Shown: in pieces, positions 20,061 through 27,241 of the stretch
Layout: every line of letters begins with the position of its first letter
Numbering within the stretch: position 1 is the first letter of the stretch
Assembly (NCBI GenBank): GCA_964511535.1
Contig: CAZEFW010000002.1
Location: forward strand, 1 to 64,000
From: CAZCFB01 sp964511535
GTDB taxonomy: Bacteria; Myxococcota_A; Polyangia; GCA-2747355; CAZCFB01
Direction: 5' to 3'
DNA: 64,000 nt
The notes under the pieces: model-generated
What the model saw: only the letters and a program-made list of their open reading frames with translations
What the model was told of the DNA's origin: nothing
Databases searched by the model: none
Program-made: the position numbers and the translations under genes

Positions 20061-20462
20061 ATGAAGAGTTCAGGGTGGATCCTGTCTGTGGCGGTGGCGG
20101 CGTTTCTGTTCGCCCCTGGCTTCGCCGAAGCGAGGGATGGCTACCGCACGAGGACCAAGGCGGCGTACACGGCCAAAAACAAGGGCGCGCAGCTGCGCAT
20201 CAAGCGCAAGGGCGTCTCCTCGTACGGCGGCAAGCGCTACATCAAGCGGCTGGTCAAGCGGGGCAACATCAAGCACGCCAAGCGGGTGCTCAGGTCAATG
20301 AAGAAGCGGCCCAACCGCAAGGGGATCAAGGGGCAGGTCGATCGGTACCGCAAGTGGAGCGCCAAGCGCATCATCCAGAAGAAAGAGCGGCAGATCAAAA
20401 TAGACAAGTTCCTCTCCAAGAAGCACGAGCCGATCCCGCTTTACCTCTACCCCATGCCTTGA
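20061..20462 (+). CDS. Small secreted, highly basic protein
   Basis: 133 residues from the ATG at 20061, with AGGGAGGT 6 bp upstream. The signal peptide (MKSSGWILSVAVAAFLFAPG, cleavage at FAEA) is followed by about 108 residues dominated by Lys and Arg (GAQLRIKRKG, GKRYIKRLVKRGNIKHAK, KKRPNRKG) with an estimated pI above 11. The C-terminus is PIPLYLYPMP. No family is recognised. A secreted polycation could bind polysaccharide, DNA or acidic surface proteins; this is inference. Confidence 0.75.
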   Translation: MKSSGWILSVAVAAFLFAPGFAEARDGYRTRTKAAYTAKNKGAQLRIKRKGVSSYGGKRYIKRLVKRGNIKHAKRVLRSMKKRPNRKGIKGQVDRYRKWSAKRIIQKKERQIKIDKFLSKKHEPIPLYLYPMP

Positions 20463-20490
20463 CGGCGCACTTGGGATAGACTGAGCCCGC

Positions 20491-21609
20491 ATGACAGACG
20501 CGGGCGACATCTCCGAGCAGAACGAAGCTGATCTGAACACCCTCGGCTGGGACGACGGCTGGGCCGCGTCCTCCAGCGATGGCGGCGACGACCTGGTGCC
20601 GCTGCGGGTGGGGGCCGCGGTGCGCGGCAAGGTCCTGCTCATGGGCCCCGCGCCCATGGGCGGTCGGTGGGTCACATGTCGCGGCGCGCTGCTCGGTCGC
20701 GGCGACCCCACCGCAGCCCCCGCAGTGGGGGACTGGGTCATGGTTCGGACGGACGGGGAGGAGGGCGTCATCGAGGCGCTGCTGCCGCGCCGCACCTGCT
20801 TCACCCGCCGCGCCGCGGGCCGTCGCGCCCGCCCCCAGGTGGTGGCCGCCAACATCGATCGCGTCTTCATCGTCACCGACGTGGCGGGGGACTTCAACGT
20901 CCGGCGGCTGGAGCGCTACCTGGCGACGGTGTGGGACAGCGGCGCCGAGCCGATCATCGTGATCAACAAGACCGACCTGGAGCATGATCCGGCCGCCCTG
21001 TGGCAGGAGCTGGAGGTGGTGGCGGCCGGGGTCACCGTGTTGATGGTGAGCGCGCTGCAGGAGCAGGGCCTGCAAGAGCTGCAGGAGCAGTGCCCGGCCG
21101 GCCTCACCGTGGCGCTGGTGGGTTCGTCAGGGGTGGGCAAGTCCACCATGGTCAACGCGCTGGTGGGCGGGGAGCGCCAGGCGGTGGGCGAGGTCCGCGA
21201 GGCGGACGGCAGGGGGCGGCACACCACCACCCGGCAGGAGCTGGTGATCACGCCCGGCGGCGCGCTGCTGGTGGACACGCCCGGCATGCGCGAGCTCGGC
21301 CTGTGGGAGGCGGAGGAGGGGGTCGACCGGGCCTTCGGCGACCTGGTGGAGCTGGCCGAGGGATGCAAGTTCAGGGACTGCACCCACCAGCAGGAGCCCG
21401 GCTGCGCCGTGACCGCGGCGGTGCTGTCCGGTGAGCTGGCGCCCGACCGGCTGGAGAGCTACCGTCGCCTTCAGCGAGAGCTGGCCCACACCGCGCGGCT
21501 GGCTGATCCGCGCGAGCGGGCCAACAGCAAAAAGAGGTGGAAGGAGATCCAGCAGGAGGCCCGGCGAATGTACCAGCTCAATGACGAGCTGGGGCTCAAG
21601 GGGAAATGA
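20491..21609 (+). CDS. rsgA: Ribosome small subunit-dependent GTPase A (RsgA)
   Basis: 372 residues. A late 30S-maturation GTPase. It has the circularly permuted GTPase order expected for RsgA/YjeQ: an OB-fold N-terminal part (RGALLGRGDPTAAPAVGDWV), then G4 INKTDLE, G5-type SAL, G1 GSSGVGKSTMVN, switch-region HTTTRQE and G3 DTPGMRE. The C-terminal zinc-knuckle domain reads CKFRDCTHQQEPGCAV, the canonical Cys/His set. The N-terminus carries about 25 extra residues before the OB fold. It starts 28 bp after the small basic protein and is followed closely by a lipoprotein gene. Confidence 0.95.
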   Translation: MTDAGDISEQNEADLNTLGWDDGWAASSSDGGDDLVPLRVGAAVRGKVLLMGPAPMGGRWVTCRGALLGRGDPTAAPAVGDWVMVRTDGEEGVIEALLPRRTCFTRRAAGRRARPQVVAANIDRVFIVTDVAGDFNVRRLERYLATVWDSGAEPIIVINKTDLEHDPAALWQELEVVAAGVTVLMVSALQEQGLQELQEQCPAGLTVALVGSSGVGKSTMVNALVGGERQAVGEVREADGRGRHTTTRQELVITPGGALLVDTPGMRELGLWEAEEGVDRAFGDLVELAEGCKFRDCTHQQEPGCAVTAAVLSGELAPDRLESYRRLQRELAHTARLADPRERANSKKRWKEIQQEARRMYQLNDELGLKGK

Positions 21610-21628
21610 CCACGACATGGGAGCGAAG

Positions 21629-22237
21629 ATGATCAGAGCGATGAGATGGTTCGGTGTTGGCGCCCTGGCCCTGTGCGCCACCGCCTGCTGCGGCGCCTCG
21701 GCCGCCAACCGGCCCACGAACACCGCGGCCAGCGCGAGCAAGGCGCCGGAGGGCACCTGCCTCAAGGAGAAGGGCTGCCCCAAGCAAGAGGCGCTGCCGG
21801 TGTGCGGCGCCGACCTGCAGGGCAAGCCGATCAAGGAGGTCCTCGCCGGCGCGGCCGAGCTGGTGGGCAAGGAGGCGGCGGTGACCGGTCCCCTGCGCCG
21901 GGCGGGCACCGTCTGCACCCTGGCCCTCTGCGCCGAGGGGCAGTGCTGTAACTCCTGCGGCGCCAGCCTGGTGCTGTCCGACGACGACAAGATCCAGCAC
22001 ATGGATCCGTCGGGGCTGTTCCTGTACTACGACAAGTCGGCGCCGGGCGGGAAGCAGTACTCCTGCGGCGGCGACGACTCCCTGGTCTGCTGCTCTGTCC
22101 GCGCTGACGGCCAGGCCGTCATCGCCGTGGGTCAGATCAAGGTCCTGGGCGAGGGCGCGCAGGGCAAGACCCACGGACTGGTCAACGCCCGGCTGTGCGT
22201 GCCCCCGCTGGCGGTGGAGACCAAAAAGCAGCTGTAG
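21629..22237 (+). CDS. Cys-rich lipoprotein, unknown function
   Basis: 202 residues from the ATG at 21629 (GGAG upstream; an alternative ATG lies at 21617). Lipobox CATAC near residue 18. The mature domain has ten or more cysteines (CLKEKGCPK, CTLALCAEGQCCNSCGASL, CGGDDSLVCCSV). The arrangement with GKPIKEVLAGAAELVGKEAAVTG and QIKVLGEG at the end suggests a compact OB-like or disulfide-rich fold. No family assignment. It lies 19 bp after rsgA, so they are likely co-transcribed, though the functions look unrelated. Confidence 0.75.
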   Translation: MIRAMRWFGVGALALCATACCGASAANRPTNTAASASKAPEGTCLKEKGCPKQEALPVCGADLQGKPIKEVLAGAAELVGKEAAVTGPLRRAGTVCTLALCAEGQCCNSCGASLVLSDDDKIQHMDPSGLFLYYDKSAPGGKQYSCGGDDSLVCCSVRADGQAVIAVGQIKVLGEGAQGKTHGLVNARLCVPPLAVETKKQL

Positions 22238-22320
22238 CCCGGTCGCGCTGGTCACACCCCGCCAGGCGGATCCGGGCCTGTCCTGTCCTCGAGCGCGCGC
22301 GGCGTGTGCGCTGAACCGGT

Positions 22321-23235
22321 TCAATCGTCGGTTTTCAGGTTCAGGCTTTGCTCGGGATAGAGCTCCTCCACGCATTCCGGGCAGATGCCGTGGCTGAACT
22401 CGGCCTCGGAGTGGTGGGAGATGTACTGCTCCACCTGATTCCAGAGCCCGTCGTCGTCGCGGATCTTCTTGCACTTGCAGCAGATCGGCAGCAGGCCTCG
22501 CAGCGCCGTGATCTCCTGCCGGGACTCCTCCAGCCGGCTCACCGTCTGCTCCAGCTCATCGTTCAGCCGGGTCAGCTCGAGGTTGTGGGCGTAGGAGGCG
22601 CGCCGGTCACGGTTCAGCGCGTTGAGCAGCGCCATCCCCAGCCCGTTGGCCAGCATGAAGTACAGGAAGAACCGCACCGTCTCCACGGCCTCGATGGGCT
22701 GCGTCCAGGCGCGGAAAGTGATGAACGCCGTGGGGAAAGCCACCCCCGCGATCACGGTGAGCACGAACCGCTGGTTGATGAAGAGGTAGAAGCCGAAGGT
22801 CACCAGCAGCACGTTGAACATGTTGTGAGTGAAGGTGAGCTGGTTGATGTGGCCCACCCGGATCAAGGCCGCGGAGATGAGCACCTGGGTCAGCACCGTC
22901 AGCAGGTAGAAGCCGCGGAAGAACTCCCGCGCGCGCTTGATGTAAATCGCAGAGCCCACCAGGAACACGCAGGTGAGCAGGCGGATGACGTTGGTCTCGA
23001 TGATCACTTCGCGGGGCCTGCCGCTGAGCAGGTCCACCGCCACGAAGGCGAGGAAGATCAGCCCGCCCACCAGCATGGCGTTGGAGGGGCTGCGCTTGAT
23101 CTCGGTCCAGTTGTCCCGGATGAAGCTGCGCTCGAGCTGCGGGTCGCGGAACTCGCCGGTCAGGCGCCTGAGCGCGCCGGAGCGCTGCGCTCGGTCGGAA
23201 CGCTGCCAGTCTTCGCTGTCGCCTACGGACGCCAC
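22321..23235 (-). CDS. Six-helix membrane sensor with C-terminal Cys motif
   Basis: 304 residues. After a soluble N-terminus, about six membrane helices span residues 55-205 (AMLVGGLIFLAFVAVDLL, LLTCVFLVGSAIYI, LLTVLTQVLISAALI, NVLLVTFGFYLFI, VLTVIAGVAFPTAFI, FFLYFMLANGLGMAL). A coiled coil (LTRLNDELEQTVSRLEESR) leads to a C-terminal CCKCKKIRDDDGLW, FSHGICPECVEELYP block. That block is a recurrent tail of PAS/response-regulator proteins in Deltaproteobacteria and looks metal-binding. No kinase or cyclase domain is attached, so it is a truncated sensor architecture. Stop codon overlaps a 12-bp palindrome (22312-22323). Confidence 0.8.
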   Translation of the reverse strand: MASVGDSEDWQRSDRAQRSGALRRLTGEFRDPQLERSFIRDNWTEIKRSPSNAMLVGGLIFLAFVAVDLLSGRPREVIIETNVIRLLTCVFLVGSAIYIKRAREFFRGFYLLTVLTQVLISAALIRVGHINQLTFTHNMFNVLLVTFGFYLFINQRFVLTVIAGVAFPTAFITFRAWTQPIEAVETVRFFLYFMLANGLGMALLNALNRDRRASYAHNLELTRLNDELEQTVSRLEESRQEITALRGLLPICCKCKKIRDDDGLWNQVEQYISHHSEAEFSHGICPECVEELYPEQSLNLKTDD

Positions 23236-23297
23236 GCCCTGGGCCCTTCGCGGCTGCCGCCGCGGTCAATCAGTTTGCTGTCTGTTTCGCAGAACCC

Positions 23298-24578
23298 CTA
23301 CTGGGCGGGGATCGTAGCATAGACCACCGAGGGCTTGGTGCTCACCTTCTCGGCCATGGCCTTGCCCTTGGGGTCGTAGACGCCGCCGCCCGTGCCCGGC
23401 GAGTGGGTGGTGTTGGCCACCACGGCGTAGACGCCGTACTTGGCCGCGTAGCGCTTGTACCAGTTGGTGGACCCGGAGACGGTCCAGTAGGAGGAGATGG
23501 CCACCATGCGCGCGCCCAGCTGGTTGGCCAGCTTGCTCAGCAGGGTGGACGAGCCGTAGATGTCGGCGCAGATCAGGATCCCCACCTTGCCTGCGGGCGT
23601 GTCGAAGGTGGTGACCTTGTTCCCGGGGGTCAGGCGCTTGGTCTCCGAGCCGAACAGGTTGAACTTGTTGTGCACCGCCGCCACCTTGCCGGCGGGCGTG
23701 AAGGCCACCACCGTGTTGTGGTAGCGGTGGCCCGAGGACTTGGAGCCCGACGCCGTGGCCAGGTCGAAGGTGAGGTACACGCCGTGCTTGCGGGCCAGGG
23801 CGGAGAAGGTGCCCACCAGGCCGTCGGCGCTGGACGGGGTGCTGCCCACGGCGGGGGCGCGCTCGTAGTACTTCTGATCGCCGCCCAGGGCGTACTCGGG
23901 CAGCACCACCAGGCTGGCGCCGGCGGACGCGGCCTGGGCCGTGAGCGCGGACAGGGCGCAGACATTGGGCGTGGCGCTGGCGGCGCAGGATGAGCTCACC
24001 GAGGCGGCGTTGCCCGTGCCGTACTGCACGGCCGCGACCTTGAAGCCGGAGGTGGGCTTGGTGGTGGTGCCGGGGCCAGCGCTGGAGGTCGACTGGGCCT
24101 TGCAGGTCAGGCTCACGCGGTAGCTGCCGGTGGCCTGCCACTGAACGGAGTAGACCCCCAACAGGTACGCCTTGCCCGCCTCGCCGGAGAAGGAGAGGGA
24201 GACGCTGGCGCCGCTATCGATGCGGCGCGAGGTGACCACCTTGCCGCTGGCTTTCTCGAACACCGCGGCGGCGGCGCCGGCGGACGCGGCGTGGGTGCCG
24301 CTGAAGCGGACGCTGTAGCTGGTGCGAGCGGAGGGGGCGGCGAGGCTGAACAGGTGGGCGCTGTCGTAGCCCGAGAACGCGCCGCTGGTGGGATACGAGC
24401 AGGACAGCGCGCGGCCGGTGTCCACCAGCCATGAGGGCAGATCGGCCTTGCCCTTGATGTGGGTCGGGGCCGCGCGGCCCTCGCCGAGATCGCCCTCGGG
24501 GCCGGGCCCGCAGGCGAGCATGAACAGGCCGAAGATCAGGGTCAAGCTGGTGTATGTCCGACGGATCCTGGAATCCAT
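23298..24578 (-). CDS. Carbon-nitrogen hydrolase (nitrilase superfamily) lipoprotein
   Basis: 426 residues from the ATG at 24578 with AGGAG upstream. Lipobox MLAC near residue 22. Residues 45-165 form a beta-sandwich resembling bacterial pre-peptidase domains (SARTSYSVRFSG, GEAGKAYLLGVYSVQW). Residues 180-426 are nitrilase-like with the Glu-Lys-Cys triad visible: Glu in VVLPEYALGG, Lys in VHNKFNLFGSE, Cys in ILICADIYGS. The order and spacing fit an active amidase or nitrilase. The surface location resembles eukaryotic vanin/biotinidase more than the usual cytoplasmic enzymes. Substrate unknown. It lies 82 bp behind the HD-Pnk gene and may be on the same transcript. Confidence 0.87.
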   Translation of the reverse strand: MDSRIRRTYTSLTLIFGLFMLACGPGPEGDLGEGRAAPTHIKGKADLPSWLVDTGRALSCSYPTSGAFSGYDSAHLFSLAAPSARTSYSVRFSGTHAASAGAAAAVFEKASGKVVTSRRIDSGASVSLSFSGEAGKAYLLGVYSVQWQATGSYRVSLTCKAQSTSSAGPGTTTKPTSGFKVAAVQYGTGNAASVSSSCAASATPNVCALSALTAQAASAGASLVVLPEYALGGDQKYYERAPAVGSTPSSADGLVGTFSALARKHGVYLTFDLATASGSKSSGHRYHNTVVAFTPAGKVAAVHNKFNLFGSETKRLTPGNKVTTFDTPAGKVGILICADIYGSSTLLSKLANQLGARMVAISSYWTVSGSTNWYKRYAAKYGVYAVVANTTHSPGTGGGVYDPKGKAMAEKVSTKPSVVYATIPAQ

Positions 24579-24660
24579 TTGGCTCCTTTCTGTGACGGTC
24601 TGAAGCAGAAATTTGTAGCCGAGAGGGCGGGGGGCTGGCCACCTTTTTTTACGCCCTGCG

Positions 24661-25806
24661 TCAATTGCTGTGGAGGACCAGCGCGTTGGCCTCCCAGGGC
24701 CCAGGCGGCTCCAGGCCGTCCACGAGCCTTTGCAGCACCGCGCGGGGGACGCTCGCCTCGCCCCGGGCGGCGTTTCGGCGCAGCAGCTCGGCGTGGGGGG
24801 TCTCCACGTAGACCAGGGTGACATGGGCCCCGTAGCGGCGGAACAGGCGCACCAGCCTCGTCCGCATGGAGCGGGTGGTGTTGGTGGCGTTCCAGACAAG
24901 CGGCTCGCCGCGGGCCAGCAGGGGCCGGGCCTCGGCGCGGGCGGCCTGGGCCACGCGCCCCTGGTTGCCGTCGGGGGCCACGGCAAGCCGGCGACGGATC
25001 CGGTCCAGCGAGATCACGGGGTGGTCCGCCGCGTTGGCGCGCACCCAGGTGTCCTTGCCCGCGCCGGGCAGCCCGCACATCAGCAGCACCCGGGAACCTG
25101 CAGGCTCGGGCAGGGGGACGTCCGGGCTGCTCAGCCCATCGCAGAGGTAGCGATGTCGCGTCTCGCCCGACGGGTAGCAGCGCGGCGCGTCGAGGCAGCC
25201 CAGCTCCTGGCACTGGGCCTCCAGCAGCTCCACGCGCTCGAGCAGCTCGTCGAGGTCATCCGATTCGCGCCCCAGCATGTCGGCGCGGCCGAGCAGGCAG
25301 AACCAGCGTCCGGGGCACAGGGCGGTGGCGCGCAGCACGGCGCGCACGGGGTCCTTCCGCCGGAGGAAGGACAGCACGATGCCGTGGTGCCGGATCAGCG
25401 ACACCACCTGCTCGCGCCGCGCGAGGGAGGGCGCCGGGAGCGGGCCCTCGGCGCGGTAGAGCAGGCGGCGGGCCATGGTGGCGCCGCGCGGGCCGTGGCC
25501 GCGGGTGCGGAGGCGGCCGTCCTCCTGTCGGGTGGTGGCCGGCTTGCCGATGTCGTGCAGCAAGGCCGCGCAGAGCAGGACCGACCGGTCGCTGGTGTCC
25601 AGCGCGCGCCAGCCCGGGTCGGCCGCCAGGGCGGCCACCACGGCCCGGGTGTGGGTCAACACGTCCCCCTCGGGGTGGTAGATCGGGTCCTGAGCGCAGC
25701 GGGCCAGCGGTTCGAGCGCGGACTGAAACGGCGCGGCCAGGGCGTCCCAGTCCAGGGTCCACCCCGGCGGCTCCGGCAACCCCGGCAGGGTCCACTCAGG
25801 GGCCAT
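24661..25806 (-). CDS. HD phosphohydrolase-polynucleotide kinase fusion (HD-Pnk type end-healing enzyme)
   Basis: 381 residues from the ATG at 25806 (GAGGG upstream, inside the ligase gene). The N-terminal half is an HD domain: a histidine in the YHPEGDVLTHT segment, HD in LLHDIGKP near 84, and HGPRGA and RHHG histidines. The C-terminal half is a P-loop kinase of the polynucleotide-kinase type: GLPGAGKDTW near 244, ISLDRIRRRL, VWNATNTTRSMR, and VYVETPHAELLRRNAARG as lid. The same architecture is known from Runella slithyformis HD-Pnk, which removes 2',3'-cyclic or 3'-phosphates and phosphorylates 5'-OH ends. The neighbouring RNA ligase gene, overlapping by 11 bp, fits a heal-and-seal pathway. 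Confidence 0.88.
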   Translation of the reverse strand: MAPEWTLPGLPEPPGWTLDWDALAAPFQSALEPLARCAQDPIYHPEGDVLTHTRAVVAALAADPGWRALDTSDRSVLLCAALLHDIGKPATTRQEDGRLRTRGHGPRGATMARRLLYRAEGPLPAPSLARREQVVSLIRHHGIVLSFLRRKDPVRAVLRATALCPGRWFCLLGRADMLGRESDDLDELLERVELLEAQCQELGCLDAPRCYPSGETRHRYLCDGLSSPDVPLPEPAGSRVLLMCGLPGAGKDTWVRANAADHPVISLDRIRRRLAVAPDGNQGRVAQAARAEARPLLARGEPLVWNATNTTRSMRTRLVRLFRRYGAHVTLVYVETPHAELLRRNAARGEASVPRAVLQRLVDGLEPPGPWEANALVLHSN

Positions 25807-26617
25807 GGCTGCCCTCGGGCCCGTGGTCACCCGGCGCGAAGATGTCCACGTCATCACGCAGCTGGTTCGGGATGATGGGGCGGCGCTGCCAGTGGCCCTC
25901 CGCCCTGGCCACCGCGCTCAGGAAGCCGTGCCGGACGAACTTGTACCGTGCGGTCACCTCGCCTCCCTCCTCCACCTTGATGTACAGCCCCTCCATCAGC
26001 GTGGTGGGGTCCGACTCGCTCAGTGCGCGCGCCGGATCCAGCCCCAGCGCCTCGGCCGAGGCCCGCAGCCGCTCGGTGTGCCCCTCGGCGATGAACGCCG
26101 ACGGGCCGAGCAGGTCGGTGAGCTGCTCCAGCGACGCGAGCGGGCCCTCGTGCAGCACCCGCACCGGCGACAGCGGCACCCTGGCCAGGCGACGGGCGCG
26201 GGTGGGCGTGTCGAGGAACGCCCGGTCCTGCCGGTCGTACAGGTCGAACTCCATGAAGAGGTGGGGCAGGCGATCGTAGAACACCGTGTGCCGCGCGTGG
26301 AGCCACTCGCCGAACAGCACGTACCGGCGGCCCAGGGCCTCGCGCAGTGAGCCCTCGTGTGCAGCGGCCCAGCGCTTGAACAGGTCGAAGTGCCGCTCCC
26401 GGCCGCCGCCGGTGAGGTAGTGCCCGCGGCTCTGCAGGCGAAGCTCACCGTCGGGGCCGAAGGAGACGCCCGCGTTGGCGCCGTCCATCTTCTCCTCCAC
26501 CACCAGGTGCCGGCCGGCCAGGGCGGCGAAGGGCACCGCCTGAAGGTCCTCGTCGCCCGGCTGCAGGCGCGAGCCCTGCACATGGTGGGTGCGGGGGTAT
26601 TTGAAGATCGGCTCCAT
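25796..26617 (-). CDS. ATP-dependent RNA ligase
   Basis: 273 residues from the ATG at 26617. All covalent nucleotidyltransferase motifs are visible: motif I KMDGAN with the adenylated lysine at 43, Ia-like LQSRGHY, III YVLFGEWLHARH, IIIa FMEFDLYD, IV MEGLYIK and V RYKFVRHGF. The length and motif spacing match the RNA_ligase family of stand-alone ligases rather than DNA ligases. It would seal 5'-PO4 and 3'-OH ends made by the adjacent HD-Pnk. The start lies 4 bp after the methyltransferase stop and the 3' end overlaps the HD-Pnk start, so the three genes are almost certainly one operon. Confidence 0.92.
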   Translation of the reverse strand: MEPIFKYPRTHHVQGSRLQPGDEDLQAVPFAALAGRHLVVEEKMDGANAGVSFGPDGELRLQSRGHYLTGGGRERHFDLFKRWAAAHEGSLREALGRRYVLFGEWLHARHTVFYDRLPHLFMEFDLYDRQDRAFLDTPTRARRLARVPLSPVRVLHEGPLASLEQLTDLLGPSAFIAEGHTERLRASAEALGLDPARALSESDPTTLMEGLYIKVEEGGEVTARYKFVRHGFLSAVARAEGHWQRRPIIPNQLRDDVDIFAPGDHGPEGSHGP

Positions 26618-26621
26618 CTCG

Positions 26622-27227
26622 TCAGGGTGTCGCCACCATGGCCAGGGCGATGGTGTGGTTGAGCACCGCATCCATCTTGACCCGCGCGGCGCCGGCGCGC
26701 AGCAACAGGCGCTCCAGGGCGCCGCCGGCCAGCAGGCTCACATGCTCCGGGTTGTCGTCGGGCTTGCTCGGCACCGAGGCGATGACGAACCGGCGCGCGA
26801 CCCGCATCGCCTCGGCCGCGGCCGGGGCCGGGTCGCGCTGGTGCTCCAGCACCTCCAGGGCGAGCACCCCGTCGAAGCTGCGGTCGGCGAAGGGCAGCGC
26901 GCCCAGGTCCCCGCGCGCGGCGGTCAGCTGCTGGACGCCGCCGCGGGCCACCGCCGCCGCCCGCGCCGTGGACGACGCGGAGCGGTCCAGGGCGGTCACC
27001 GGCACCGCCGGCAGCGCGTCCAGCAGCGGCCACAGGCCCGCGCCGCGGCCAGGCCCGAGGTCGAGCAGGTCGCCCGGCTGCAGCGCCCGGAGCATGCCGA
27101 GCACGCGCCGCACCCGCGGCAACCCCCCGGTGCGCTTGAACGGGTGCATGCGCAGCTGGCCCGGCGGCAGCCCCGCGCCGCGTCGGTACGCCTCGGCCAG
27201 GCGCAGGTGGTGGGTCGTGTCATCCAT
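26622..27227 (-). CDS. SAM-dependent methyltransferase in RNA-repair operon
   Basis: 201 residues from the ATG at 27227; a TTG at 27245 overlapping the glmS stop is an alternative. Class I fold: motif I LLDLGPGRGAG near residue 58, acidic loop ALDRS, motif IV LALEVLEHQRDP, then VIASVPSKPDDNPEHVSLL. It contains ExxEH and a downstream His, as Hen1 RNA-end methyltransferases do, but this pattern is also common in ordinary type-11 methyltransferases, so Hen1 identity is not shown. Its position between glmS (14 bp) and the RNA ligase (4 bp) suggests it modifies RNA ends or repaired RNA. Confidence 0.82.
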   Translation of the reverse strand: MDDTTHHLRLAEAYRRGAGLPPGQLRMHPFKRTGGLPRVRRVLGMLRALQPGDLLDLGPGRGAGLWPLLDALPAVPVTALDRSASSTARAAAVARGGVQQLTAARGDLGALPFADRSFDGVLALEVLEHQRDPAPAAAEAMRVARRFVIASVPSKPDDNPEHVSLLAGGALERLLLRAGAARVKMDAVLNHTIALAMVATP

Positions 27228-27241
27228 GACGGGGCCCGGGA

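Noticed and set aside
22312..22323. TGAACCGGTTCA palindrome as a terminator or operator
   Set aside because: 12 bp with no loop, overlapping a stop codon between convergent genes; could be chance.
26622..27227. Calling the methyltransferase Hen1
   Set aside because: ExxEH plus a later His is also normal in general type-11 methyltransferases, and the Hen1 N-terminal domain is absent.
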